Shown: positions 48,748-57,015 of the stretch, one piece after another | How positions within the stretch are numbered: position 1 is the first letter of the stretch | Layout of the letters: each line of letters starts with the position of its first letter | DNA from: Prado023 sp963818445 | GTDB lineage: Bacteria > Actinomycetota > Actinomycetes > S36-B12 > CAIYMF01 | Assembly (NCBI GenBank): GCA_963818445.1 | Contig: CAWFSG010000017.1 | Coordinates: 124,001 to 188,000 of the forward strand | DNA: 64,000 nucleotides | Direction: 5' to 3' | Position numbers and translations under genes: made by a program | The notes under the pieces: generated by a model | Told to the model about the DNA's origin: nothing | What the model saw: only the letters and a program-made list of their open reading frames with translations | Databases searched by the model: none

Positions 48748-48811
48748 AGCGGTTAGCTGAAATTCTGCTAATGGGTTAGCTGAAACAACTCACAGAATTC
48801 GGCTGACCGCT
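48748..48811 (+). terminator. Interrupted inverted repeat after tmRNA, with internal direct repeat
   Basis: AGCGGTTAGCTGAAATTCTG (48748-48767) and CAGAATTCGGCTGACCGCT (48793-48811) pair over most of their length and are followed by TTTGT, so this is the likely ssrA terminator. Inside, GGTTAGCTGAAA is repeated at 48751-48762 and 48774-48785. Lower GC than the surroundings. Confidence 0.55.
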
Positions 48812-48980
48812 TTGTCATGGGTTGGCGCTCCTCGGCGTTCCGACTGTTCGCTTCTTGGCTGACAGAAGGGGGCGTGCCCATGGGGTTCGTCCTGGCCGGC
48901 CGGCGAACCGGACGCCACGGCTGTCCCTGCGTGCCGTGCCAACTGGTCGAGGACGGCCGGAGTGACCGGGTGTGCCGGGG

Positions 48981-50219
48981 TCACTGGGCCCCGGTGCTCG
49001 GCAGCCAGGTGTGGGCCGCAGCCACCAGGGCGTTGACGCCGAGGGTGAGCGTGGGTTCGATGACCGGCGCGAACAGGGGCGAGTGGTTCGAGGGCAGTGC
49101 CGCGGTGCGCGCCGCGATCTCCTCGAAGTCCGCAGCCCCTTCGAACACTGCGGGGTCCGCGCCGCCGAGCAGCCAGTACACGCACGGTGCGCCGGCGGCG
49201 ATGGCCAGCAGCCCGACGTCCTCACTGCCAGTCACCGGGCCCGGGTCGACCACGACGGCCCCCATGGCCACCAGTGCCGGTCGGGTCCGGTCGACGGCGG
49301 CCGGGTCGTTGGAGACTGCGGGGAAGGACGAGGTGACCTCCACGTCCGGGGGCTTCGGGGCACCGGATGCGGCCGCCTCGGCGCGCGCGATCCGCCCGAT
49401 GGCCGCCACGACCCGGTCGCGGACATCGGTGGTGAAGGTGCGGACGCTGACCAGCAGCTCCGCGTGGTCGGGGATGATGTTCACCGCGGTCCCGGCCTTC
49501 ATGACCCCGACGGTGACGACCGCAGTCTCGCTGCCACCGACCTCACGGGACACCACCGTCTGCAGGCGCATCACGGTGGCCGCGGCCATCACCACCGGGT
49601 CGACCGACACCTCCGGGCGCGACCCGTGCGCCCCTCGTCCATGGAGCACGATGCGCAGCACGTCAGCGGCGGCGAACGCAGGCCCCGAGCGCAGCCCGAT
49701 CACACCGGCGGGGATCGGGGCCACGTGCTGACCGAGGACGACGTCCGGGCGACCGAAGCGTTCGAACAGGCCATCGTCGAGCATCGCCTGGGCCCCGGCG
49801 CCGAGCTCCTCGGCTGGCTGGAACACCACCATCAGCGTCCCTGCCCACGACGAGGTGTCGGCGGCCAGTCGCTCGGCGGCACCGAGCAGCGCGGTCACGT
49901 GCATGTCATGGCCGCAGGCGTGCATCACCGCGACGTCCCCACCCTCGCCCGGTGCGACGTCGGTGCTGGCGTAGGGCAGCCCGGTCGCCTCGGCCACGGG
50001 CAGCCCGTCCATGTCCGCGCGCAGCAGTGCGGTCGGCCCGGCCCCGTTGCGCAGGATCCCCACGACCCCGGTGCGGCCCACCCCGGTGGTCACCTCGAAG
50101 CCGAACCGGGTCAACCGCTCGGCCACGATGCCCGCAGTGCGGTGCTCGGCGAACCCCAGCTCCGGGTGCGCATGCAGGTCCCGGTAGACGTTGGCCAGGT
50201 CCTCGGACGTGGATGTCAT
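48981..50219 (-). CDS. M20-family amidohydrolase / metallopeptidase
   Basis: 412 residues of the M20D group, related to N-acyl amino acid and hippurate hydrolases. Metal-binding residues are in HACGHDMH (100-107), and in VFQPAEELGAGA with the catalytic Glu. The dimerisation domain has GRGAHGSRPEVSVDP. The C-terminal metal ligand is in LPSNHSPLFAPV. Cytoplasmic, two divalent ions expected. Substrate unknown. RBS GAGGAGC is close to the ATG. Monocistronic. Confidence 0.93.
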   Translation of the reverse strand: MTSTSEDLANVYRDLHAHPELGFAEHRTAGIVAERLTRFGFEVTTGVGRTGVVGILRNGAGPTALLRADMDGLPVAEATGLPYASTDVAPGEGGDVAVMHACGHDMHVTALLGAAERLAADTSSWAGTLMVVFQPAEELGAGAQAMLDDGLFERFGRPDVVLGQHVAPIPAGVIGLRSGPAFAAADVLRIVLHGRGAHGSRPEVSVDPVVMAAATVMRLQTVVSREVGGSETAVVTVGVMKAGTAVNIIPDHAELLVSVRTFTTDVRDRVVAAIGRIARAEAAASGAPKPPDVEVTSSFPAVSNDPAAVDRTRPALVAMGAVVVDPGPVTGSEDVGLLAIAAGAPCVYWLLGGADPAVFEGAADFEEIAARTAALPSNHSPLFAPVIEPTLTLGVNALVAAAHTWLPSTGAQ

Positions 50220-50301
50220 CGAAGCTCCTCAAGTGGGTGGGCCGTAGGCACGAGATCGACTGACCCCGGCGTCCAGCGCGTCACGACCGAGTCCGCCCGG
50301 A

Positions 50302-50505
50302 TCATCTCCTATCCGCTCCGGGCGCGCAGGACGACGGGCCCTGGTGCTCCACGATCCCGGGGATCCGTTCGACGTCGGTCGCCACATGGGACTGCAGGGC
50401 CGAACGCTCGTCGGCTTGGCGAACGGCGAGGTCGTCATTGGTGCCGACCCGTTCCGTCCACACCCGGAACTCGCCCTCGGCGTGCTGACGTGGCTGGTCG
50501 GCCAT
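50302..50505 (-). CDS. Possible small unknown gene
   Basis: 67 codons starting MADQPRQHAEGEFRVWTERV. Third codon positions are about 82% G/C and the composition is protein-like. There is no clear ribosome site, and an overlapping plus-strand frame is nearly as good. It would share a 43-base divergent region with the MFS gene. Weak call. Confidence 0.3.
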   Translation of the reverse strand: MADQPRQHAEGEFRVWTERVGTNDDLAVRQADERSALQSHVATDVERIPGIVEHQGPSSCAPGADRR

Positions 50506-50548
50506 GAGCCACCGACGAGCGATCGGCCGTGGGTACGCTCTGGCTGTC

Positions 50549-51781
50549 ATGGGCAACCTCGCTGAGCGCATCGCCCCCGGGCGGATGGGCCCCAGCTTCC
50601 GGTGGTTGCTCAGTTCCACCTGGGTCAGCAACATCGGCGACGGCATCGGGTTGGCTGCCGGCCCCCTGTTGGTCGCCTCCCAGACGAGCAGCCCCGTCCT
50701 GGTGGCGATGGCCGGACTCATGCAGCGGCTCCCGTGGTTGGTGTTCGGCCTCTACGCCGGAGCTGTCGCCGATCGGGTCGACCGCAAGCGGCTCGTCATT
50801 GTGGCGGATCTGGCGCGCTCGCTGGTGATCGCCGTCCTCTGTGCCGCGATCCTGACCAACCAGGTCAACATCGCCCTGATCCTCGTGTCGTTGATGCTCC
50901 TCGGAGTCGCCGAGGTGTTTGCCGACACGACGTCACAGACGCTGTTGCCGATGGTGGTCGAGCCCTCCGACCTGGGGGTGGGCAACGCTCGATTGCAGAG
51001 CAGTTTCCTGCTCGCCAATCAGATCGTGGGACCCCCGCTGGGAGCCTTCCTCTTCGCTCTCGGGTTCGTCTGGCCGTTCGCGGCCCAGGCGGTGCTCGTG
51101 GCGATGTCCGTGGTGCTCATCGCCCGGATTGCGACTCCGAAGGGAGCGGTCCGCGACACTGCCGGAACCCACATCCTGCGGGACATCGCCGAAGGTGTGC
51201 GGTGGCTGCTGGGCAACGATGCCGTGCGCACTCTCGCCCTGGTGATCGTCGCCTTCAACATCACCTGGGGCGCCGCCTGGTCGGTATTGGTCCTCTACGC
51301 CCTTGACCACCTGCACATGGGTGCCGTCGGGTATGGGCTGCTCACCACAGCAGCCGCTGTCGGAGGGCTGATCAGCACCGGTGCCTATGACTGGATCGAA
51401 CGGCGCTTCGACCTCGCCACCGTCATGCGCACGTGCCTGCTGCTCGAGGTCGTCACCCACCTGGCCCTCGCCCTGACGAGCACGGGCTGGGTCGCGGTGG
51501 TGATCATGGTGGTGTTCGGCGCCTACGCATTCGTGTGGGGTGCGGTGTCCACGGCCGTCCGCCAGCGCGCCACGCCGACAGCGCTGCAGGGCCGGGTCGG
51601 CAGCGTCTACATGGTGTGCGTCTTCGGGGGCATCGTCCTCGGACAGGCGATCGGCGGCGTGGTCGCCGCACGGTGGGGCCTGACCGCGCCGTTCTGGTTC
51701 GCCTTCGCCGGGGCGGGACTCACGCTCGCCCTCGTCTGGGGCCAGCTGTCCCACATCGCCCACGCTGACGCGCCGACGTGA
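50549..51781 (+). CDS. MFS transporter of the MFS_3 / EntS-like group
   Basis: 410 residues with 11 or 12 transmembrane helices. The loop between helices 2 and 3 is GAVADRVDRKRLVIVADLAR, the classic MFS motif, and FADTTSQTLLPMVVEPSDLG is typical of MFS_3 exporters, whose best-known member exports enterobactin. The C-terminal half has QGRVGSVYMVCVFGGIVLGQ. No siderophore genes are nearby, so substrate is open. ATG 50549 preferred. Confidence 0.9.
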   Translation: MGNLAERIAPGRMGPSFRWLLSSTWVSNIGDGIGLAAGPLLVASQTSSPVLVAMAGLMQRLPWLVFGLYAGAVADRVDRKRLVIVADLARSLVIAVLCAAILTNQVNIALILVSLMLLGVAEVFADTTSQTLLPMVVEPSDLGVGNARLQSSFLLANQIVGPPLGAFLFALGFVWPFAAQAVLVAMSVVLIARIATPKGAVRDTAGTHILRDIAEGVRWLLGNDAVRTLALVIVAFNITWGAAWSVLVLYALDHLHMGAVGYGLLTTAAAVGGLISTGAYDWIERRFDLATVMRTCLLLEVVTHLALALTSTGWVAVVIMVVFGAYAFVWGAVSTAVRQRATPTALQGRVGSVYMVCVFGGIVLGQAIGGVVAARWGLTAPFWFAFAGAGLTLALVWGQLSHIAHADAPT

Positions 51782-51833
51782 GGCAGGGCCCGGCGTCCGT
51801 GCCCGTGGGGCGCGGTCCTGGCTCGTCGCGCAG

Positions 51834-52349
51834 TCACATCGGCGAGACCCGTACGTCCTCCTCGCCGGTGGACTCCTCGATGTCCGACGCGGCCTGTTCG
51901 AGGAGCTGGTCGGCCAGGTGGCGCAGCGCCCGGGCCACGGCCACCTCATCGCCGATCCGCGGTTGCGGGGGGTCCTGGGCGCGCCGGTGGCTGACCCCCG
52001 TGGCACGGATCCCCGCCAGTGGGTCAGCCACGAGCACCGCACGGGCGGTCGTGTCGTCGGCCTCGAAGACGGAGATCCGCACGATCCACTGATGGGCGGT
52101 CGGAGGGGCGACCCCCGCATCGGCCGCGGCCGACGCAGGAGCCTCCGCGGGGGCCTCCTCGCCGGCATTCTGGACGCGCAGGACCGAGCCGGGCCCCGGG
52201 TAGAGCAGCCCGGTGTGCCCGTCGCTCCAGCGGACCAGGTAGGGGGGTGCGCCGTCCGGGCCCCGCACCTCGAGGACCTCGCCGTCCCGCGTCGGGCGGT
52301 CCACCTGCTCGCCGGCCATCACGATCCGATCGCCCACCGATGCCTTCAT
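51834..52349 (-). CDS. Fusion of DUF1918 and DUF1876 (dsRBFC-like) domains
   Basis: 171 residues. Residues 1-58 match DUF1918 (MKASVGDRIVMAGEQV through YPGPGSVLRV), a small beta-barrel domain. After an Ala/Pro-rich linker, residues 88-165 match DUF1876 (WIVRISVFEADDTTARAVL, GVSHRRAQDPPQPRIGDEVA, ALRHLADQLLEQAASDIEES). Both are small actinobacterial domains of unknown function, often encoded separately. Start at 52349. Confidence 0.82.
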   Translation of the reverse strand: MKASVGDRIVMAGEQVDRPTRDGEVLEVRGPDGAPPYLVRWSDGHTGLLYPGPGSVLRVQNAGEEAPAEAPASAAADAGVAPPTAHQWIVRISVFEADDTTARAVLVADPLAGIRATGVSHRRAQDPPQPRIGDEVAVARALRHLADQLLEQAASDIEESTGEEDVRVSPM

Positions 52350-52479
52350 CGCGCCACCTCCAGGGTTTCGTCTGTGCACCTCCACTCTGCTCCTGCCCGT
52401 GGCCCGGAGGGAAGCCCGGGGCGCCGGCAGGGTGCCCGTCTTGCCCAGCGCGAGCGTCCCGGGCGACCCCCGACGGCGC

Positions 52480-52495
52480 TGTGAGACCGCTCACA
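52480..52495 (+). promoter_or_regulatory. CRP-type site upstream of the first Rpf-like gene
   Basis: TGTGAGACCGCTCACA is a perfect TGTGA-N6-TCACA palindrome, the consensus of CRP/GlxR proteins. CRP controls rpfA in Mycobacterium tuberculosis. It lies 217 bases before the start codon, so the transcript would have a long leader. Confidence 0.65.
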
Positions 52496-52529
52496 TCGAA
52501 GGCTGTGGGGTTTCCGACTGCACAACCGG

Positions 52530-52711
52530 GGGAATCAGGAGGTGGTAGTTGCCCCCGATCAACCGTCGGGGCGCCACCACGTCGAACCCGCACGATGCGG
52601 GAACAGCCCTGCAGCACAGGGTGCGCTCGATCCCGCGGGAGACCAGAACCCGATGCGGAGCCGACGTGGACCACTGTCGATGCCATCGCGTCGGCCGGAC
52701 CAGGAGTCCCG
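52530..52711 (+). ncRNA. Structured leader RNA of the first Rpf-like gene (candidate riboswitch)
   Basis: Several hairpins can be read: GGTGG...CCACC enclosing GCCCC...GGGGC; CCCGCA-CGA-TGCGGG (52587-52601); CCCTG-CAGCA-CAGGG; and GCCGACG...CGTCGGC (52660-52695) just before the ribosome site. The block GGTGCG...CGCGGGAGAC...GAACC also occurs in the leader of the second gene. Actinobacterial rpf genes often carry ydaO-type c-di-AMP riboswitches; elements such as CCGGGGGAATCA and GAACCCG recall that motif, but the match is incomplete. Confidence 0.4.
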
Positions 52712-53200
52712 ATGAACACATCCCTCGCCCGTATGACCGGCGCCGTGGCCATGGCCATGGCCGTGGGGTCGACTGCTCTGCTCGGCCCGGTCGGCACTGC
52801 CTCAGCCGCACCCACGGTGTCCGGCACGGCAACCACCTCCGTCGGCACGGCGGCACCCACCGGTGAGCGCAACACCAGGGTCTCGCGCAGCATGACCGGC
52901 ATCCGCGCATCTGCCTACATCGGCAAGTACTACAGCTCCCGCCACGAGGGCACCCGCAAGTGCATCGTCCGCAAGGAGTCCCACGGCAACTACCGGATCG
53001 TCTCGAGCGGTGGGAGCTACCGGGGCGCCTACCAGTTCAATGCGCACCTCGCCCGGGCGACGGCCAAGAGGATGGGTCGCTCCGACCTGGTCCACAAGCC
53101 GTTCAACCACTGGAGCCGCTTCGACCAGGACAAGGCCTTCTGGACCGTCTGGAACCACGGCAAGGGCCGGGGGAACTGGCCCACCGCCCGCGGCTGCTGA
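52712..53200 (+). CDS. Secreted Rpf/transglycosylase-like protein 1
   Basis: 162 residues. Signal peptide with hydrophobic AVAMAMAVGSTALLGPV and a cleavage site near GTASA|AP (about 32). The lysozyme-like domain (50-162) has the catalytic Glu89 in CIVRKESHGNY, and continues YRGAYQFNAHLARATAKRMG, FNHWSRFDQDKAFW and a C-terminal Cys. It should cut peptidoglycan glycan strands, aiding growth or resuscitation. AGGAG lies seven bases before the ATG. It is a tandem paralogue of the next gene. Confidence 0.85.
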   Translation: MNTSLARMTGAVAMAMAVGSTALLGPVGTASAAPTVSGTATTSVGTAAPTGERNTRVSRSMTGIRASAYIGKYYSSRHEGTRKCIVRKESHGNYRIVSSGGSYRGAYQFNAHLARATAKRMGRSDLVHKPFNHWSRFDQDKAFWTVWNHGKGRGNWPTARGC

Positions 53201-53317
53201 CCGCACCTCCAGCGCTGGGCCGATCGGCGATTCCCGCCGGTCGGCCCACCTGCATGTCGGGGCCGGGTGATTAGGCGCGGAACCCGACGAAACGTGCGCG
53301 GACCCCACCAAACCGCC

Positions 53318-53333
53318 TGTGATCTTCCTCACA
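53318..53333 (+). promoter_or_regulatory. CRP-type site upstream of the second Rpf-like gene
   Basis: TGTGATCTTCCTCACA is again a perfect TGTGA-N6-TCACA palindrome (with flanks, CTGTGA and TCACAG). It lies 226 bases before the start codon, close to the 217 bases seen at the first gene. Confidence 0.65.
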
Positions 53334-53339
53334 GATGGG

Positions 53340-53558
53340 CGCGAGGATTTCCGTCGCGCTCCTGAGTCTGGCAACACTGGTGCCAGCCCCGGCGGGACGC
53401 AGCCGGCGTCCAGGGGCGCACAGCAGCCCGCGGCCTGTCGCGGGAGCCGCCCCTCCAGGGCGGTGCGAGTCGCGCGGGAGACACGAACCTGCGCCTGACG
53501 CCCAGCCTGCCGTGCACGCGCGTCGGCCCCCGGTGGCCGGCCCGGACCAGGAAGCCCT
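53340..53558 (+). ncRNA. Structured leader RNA of the second Rpf-like gene (candidate riboswitch)
   Basis: Hairpins read here include CTGGCA...TGCCAG, and AGGGGCG...CGCCCCT enclosing CCCGCG-GCCTGT-CGCGGG. The block GGTGCG...CGCGGGAGAC...GAACC and the 3' end CCGGACCAGGA just before the start are shared with the first leader, while the rest has diverged. This suggests conserved function. Ligand unknown; a c-di-AMP riboswitch is a candidate. Confidence 0.4.
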
Positions 53559-54062
53559 ATGCCTGCAGTGCTCACCCGCCTGACCGGAGTTGTTGCCGCC
53601 GCCGCCACCGCGGGGGCGCTGGTCCTCATCGGTCCCGCCTCCCCGGCTTCGGCCGGCGCCTCGGCGGGCGCTGCGGCCGCCACACACACCCCGACTGCCG
53701 CGGCGAGCGCGGCGCGCGCCGGTGAGCGCAACCCGAAGGTGTCGCGCAGCCTCAGCGGCGTGCGCGCCTCGGCCTACATCGGCAAGTACTACAGCTCCCG
53801 CTACGAGGGCACCCGCCGGTGCATCGTGCGCCGCGAGTCCGGGGGCAACTACCGGATCTCATCGCCCGGCGGCCGCTACCGCGGCGCCTACCAGTTCAAC
53901 GCCGGGCTGGCGCGCGCCACCGCGTACAAGATGGGCCGTCGTGACCTGGCGGGCAAGCCGATCAGCTCGTGGAGCCGTTTCGACCAGGACAAGGCCTTCT
54001 GGGTCGTGTGGAACCACGGTCGAGGTGCGGGCCACTGGGGCGGCACCCGGCACGGCTGCTGA
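53559..54062 (+). CDS. Secreted Rpf/transglycosylase-like protein 2
   Basis: 167 residues, about 65% identical by eye to the first protein in its C-terminal 110 residues. Signal peptide VVAAAATAGALVLIGPASPA with cleavage near SASA. An Ala/Thr-rich spacer follows, then a lysozyme-like domain with catalytic Glu93 in CIVRRESGGNYRIS, YRGAYQFNAGLARATAYKMG, SWSRFDQDKAFW and a final Cys. Same predicted muralytic role. A duplication of gene plus promoter and leader is the simplest origin. Confidence 0.85.
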   Translation: MPAVLTRLTGVVAAAATAGALVLIGPASPASAGASAGAAAATHTPTAAASAARAGERNPKVSRSLSGVRASAYIGKYYSSRYEGTRRCIVRRESGGNYRISSPGGRYRGAYQFNAGLARATAYKMGRRDLAGKPISSWSRFDQDKAFWVVWNHGRGAGHWGGTRHGC

Positions 54063-54090
54063 CCGGGGGATCGCCTGCGAGGATCGAGCC

Positions 54091-54441
54091 ATGCTCGACG
54101 TCCCGCGTGATCGGTTCGAGGAACTCGTCTCCGAGGCCCTGGACACCATCCCGGACCAACTTGTCCGGCTGGTGTCCAACTGCGTGATCCTCGTCGAGGA
54201 CGACGTGCCCCCCGGCACGCCGAGCCTGCTCGGGCTCTATGTGGGCACGCCCCTGACCGAACGTGGCGAGTGGTACAGCGGAGTGCTCCCGGACCGGATC
54301 ACCATCTACCGGCTGCCGATCCTGCGCATGTGCCGCGACGAGCAGGACGTGGTCGAACAGGTGGGGATCACGGTCATCCACGAGGTCGCGCATCACTTCG
54401 GCATCGCTGAGGACCGCCTGCACGAGCTCGGCTGGGGGTGA
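54091..54441 (+). CDS. Minimal zinc metallopeptidase
   Basis: 116 residues. HEVAHHFGI (97-105) holds the HExxH zinc motif with a following His, and EDRLHELGWG supplies the third ligand region. The rest (LVSNCVILVEDDVPPGTPSLLGLYVG is one beta region; only its start and end are of note) matches the small actinobacterial metallopeptidase family DUF1025. No signal peptide. Start at ATG 54091, 28 bases after the Rpf-like gene, so possibly co-transcribed. Confidence 0.85.
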   Translation: MLDVPRDRFEELVSEALDTIPDQLVRLVSNCVILVEDDVPPGTPSLLGLYVGTPLTERGEWYSGVLPDRITIYRLPILRMCRDEQDVVEQVGITVIHEVAHHFGIAEDRLHELGWG

Positions 54442-54511
54442 CCCGGCGCTCGCCGGGCGCCCTGCGCGGTTGCCTCAATAGGCTGGGGCCACGCCGCCCT
54501 GGGAGGTTCGC

Positions 54512-56731
54512 ATGGCCCCGATCGAAGAACGCCGCAAGGCCCTGGCCGTCCTGACCTCCGGGGGCGACTCCCAGGGGATGAACGCGACGGTCCGGGCCGT
54601 GGTCCGCACCGCGATCGCCAACGGGGCTGATGCCTACGCCGTGTACGAGGGCCTGCAGGGGCTCGTCGATGGCGGGGACCGCATCGTGGCGTTCGACTGG
54701 AACGCGGTCGGCTCGATCATGCATCTCGGCGGGACGGTCATCGGGACGGCCCGGTCCGCGGACTTCCGTGAGCGCCAGGGCCGTCTGAGGGCAGCACGGA
54801 ACCTCGTCGAGCGCGGGATCGACCGGCTGGTCGTCGTCGGCGGCGACGGATCACTGACCGGTACCGACATCTTCCGCTCGGAGTGGTCCGGCCTGCTCGA
54901 GGAGCTCGTCGCCACGGGGGAGATCAGCGCCGAGCAGGCGCTCGCCCACCGCCAGCTGATCATCGCCGGGGCGGTCGGCTCGATCGACAACGACATGGTC
55001 GGGACCGACAAGACGATCGGCGCCGACACCGCGATGCACCGCATCATCGAGGCCGTCGACGCCCTGGCCTCGACCGCCTCCAGCCACCAGCGCTCGTTCG
55101 TCGTCGAGGTGATGGGTCGGCACTGCGGGTACCTCGCCGTGATGTGCGCGATCGCCGGTGGGGCGGACTACGTGCTCATCCCCGAGGTCCGGCCCGGGCC
55201 CGGGTGGGAGGACGCCCTGGTCGCGCGCCTGGCTGCCGGTCGGGCTGCGGGTCGCCGGGACAACCTGGTCATCGTGGCCGAGGGCGTGTCCGATGAGTCC
55301 GGCCGGCCGGTGACGTCCCAGATGGTCGCCGACCTGATCACTGAGCGCCTCGGTGAGGACACCCGCGTCACGATCCTCGGTCACGTGCAGCGCGGTGGTG
55401 CGCCCACCGCCTACGACCGCTGGATGCCCACACTCATGGGGCACGCCGCTGCGCTGGAGGTCCTCGGTGCCGATGCCGACCACGTCTCGCAGCTGATCGG
55501 GATCCACAACAACCGGGTCTCCCGGATGCCCCTGATGGAGGCGGTCGCCGCGACGCAGGCGATCCCGCGCATGATCGAGGCAGGGGACTACGCCGGCGCC
55601 ATGGCCGCCCGGGGTGACTCGTTCACCGCCATGATGCGCGTCTTCGAGGGGATCGCCCAGCCCGAGCCGATGTTCCCCGGCCAGGGGACCCGGATCGCCA
55701 TCGTGCACGCGGGGGGCCTGGCGCCGGGGATGAACGCCGCCGTCCGGGCGGCGGTCCGGTTCGGGATCTCGCGCGGGCATGCCATGGCAGGGATCAGGGG
55801 AGGATTCCCCGGCCTGCTGAACGACCAGGTGGAGGACCTGGACTGGGCCGCGGTCGAGGGCCTGGCCGGCCTCGGCGGTGCCGAGCTGGGGACCAGCCGG
55901 GCGACCCCGAGCGCCGGGGACTACGTCGCGGTGGGGGAGGCGATCCAGCGCAACAAGATCGACGGCCTGCTGGTGATCGGTGGCCATCGTGCGTACGAGG
56001 CGATGTGGCGCCTGCGGGAGCACCGTGGCGACCACCCGGGCCTGCGCATCCCGGCGATCTGCCTGCCCGCGTCGATCGACAACAACCTGCCCGGCTGGGA
56101 GATGACGATCGGGGCCGACACGGCCCTCAACGCGATCGTCTCGGCCGTCGACGTCCTCAAGCAGTCCGCGAGCGCCTCGCACCGGGCGTTCGTCGTCGAG
56201 ACGATGGGCCGCAGGTGCGGGTTCCTGGCCACGCTGGCTGCGCTGTCGGTCGGTGCCGAGGAGGTCTACCTCAACGAGGACCCCCCGACATTGGCCCGGC
56301 TCAACCAGGACGTCGCCGAGATGGTGGAGGGGTTCCGGACGGGCCGCCGGTTCCACCTGTCGATCCGCAACGAGGAGGCCAGCGCCGGCTACACCACGGA
56401 GTTCCTGTGCCAGTTGTTCGCCGAGGAGTCCGGGGGGCTGTTCGACGTCCGGCCGATGGTTCTCGGCCACCTGCAGCAGGGTGGCAACCCGACGCCCTTC
56501 GACCGGGTGCACGCCGCGCGCCTGGCCGCCCACTGCATCGACTGGCTGACCGGTCGGATGCTCGCGGGCCGCATCGACTGGCACTACGCCACCTTCGTCG
56601 ACGGCAAGCTGGGCTCGGCCCGCCTGGTGCGGATCTCCGAGGTCTACGACATCGAGAACCGCAGGCCCAAGGAGCAGTGGTGGACCGCCATGCTCCCCGT
56701 GATGGACGAGCTCGCCCGGAGGTCCCTGTGA
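54512..56731 (+). CDS. Double-length, eukaryote-like 6-phosphofructokinase
   Basis: 739 residues made of two PFK domains. The N-terminal half (1-385) has a full active site: TSGGDSQGMNATVR, GGDGS (110-114), SIDND (157-161) with the catalytic Asp, VMGRHCGYLA and LGHVQRGGAPTAYDR. The C-terminal half (390-735) keeps the fold (HAGGLAPGMNAAVRA, ETMGRRCGFLA, LGHLQQGGNPTPFDR), but GGDGS has become GGHRA (about 490) and the catalytic motif reads SIDNN (about 520). Eukaryotic PFKs show the same split into catalytic and regulatory halves. The stop overlaps the next gene (GTGA). Confidence 0.9.
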   Translation: MAPIEERRKALAVLTSGGDSQGMNATVRAVVRTAIANGADAYAVYEGLQGLVDGGDRIVAFDWNAVGSIMHLGGTVIGTARSADFRERQGRLRAARNLVERGIDRLVVVGGDGSLTGTDIFRSEWSGLLEELVATGEISAEQALAHRQLIIAGAVGSIDNDMVGTDKTIGADTAMHRIIEAVDALASTASSHQRSFVVEVMGRHCGYLAVMCAIAGGADYVLIPEVRPGPGWEDALVARLAAGRAAGRRDNLVIVAEGVSDESGRPVTSQMVADLITERLGEDTRVTILGHVQRGGAPTAYDRWMPTLMGHAAALEVLGADADHVSQLIGIHNNRVSRMPLMEAVAATQAIPRMIEAGDYAGAMAARGDSFTAMMRVFEGIAQPEPMFPGQGTRIAIVHAGGLAPGMNAAVRAAVRFGISRGHAMAGIRGGFPGLLNDQVEDLDWAAVEGLAGLGGAELGTSRATPSAGDYVAVGEAIQRNKIDGLLVIGGHRAYEAMWRLREHRGDHPGLRIPAICLPASIDNNLPGWEMTIGADTALNAIVSAVDVLKQSASASHRAFVVETMGRRCGFLATLAALSVGAEEVYLNEDPPTLARLNQDVAEMVEGFRTGRRFHLSIRNEEASAGYTTEFLCQLFAEESGGLFDVRPMVLGHLQQGGNPTPFDRVHAARLAAHCIDWLTGRMLAGRIDWHYATFVDGKLGSARLVRISEVYDIENRRPKEQWWTAMLPVMDELARRSL

Positions 56732-57015
56732 TACGCGAGACCGCCACCATCTCGGTGGAGCCTGGCCGGGAGGACGAGTTCCTGGCGGCGCTCGAGCAGG
56801 CCAAGGTGGTCCTGGCCCAGGCCCACGGATGGCGTGACATCAGCGTCCACCGCGGCATCGAGCGGCCGTCTGCGTTCCTGCTGGCGATCACCTGGGAGAC
56901 CCTCGAGGACCACACCGTGGGGTTCCGCGGCGGCGATCTCTTCGTCGCCTGGCGTGCACTGATCGGCCCGTTCTTCGCCGAGGCGCCGCAGGTCGAGCAC
57001 TGGACCATCCTGTGA
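56728..57015 (+). CDS. Antibiotic-biosynthesis-monooxygenase (ABM) domain protein
   Basis: 95 residues with a dimeric ferredoxin-like fold: IRETATISVEPGREDEFLAA, QAHGWRDISVHRGIERP, FLLAITWETLEDHTVGFRGG and FFAEAPQVEHW. ABM proteins include quinol monooxygenases and heme-degrading enzymes, but many are uncharacterised. GTG start inside the PFK stop, so it is coupled to it and, in turn, to the amidase (GTGA). Confidence 0.85.
   Translation: MIRETATISVEPGREDEFLAALEQAKVVLAQAHGWRDISVHRGIERPSAFLLAITWETLEDHTVGFRGGDLFVAWRALIGPFFAEAPQVEHWTIL

Noticed and set aside
48746..50548. Integrated genomic island after tmRNA
   Set aside because: No integrase, no second copy of the tmRNA end, and ordinary metabolic genes with normal base composition follow.
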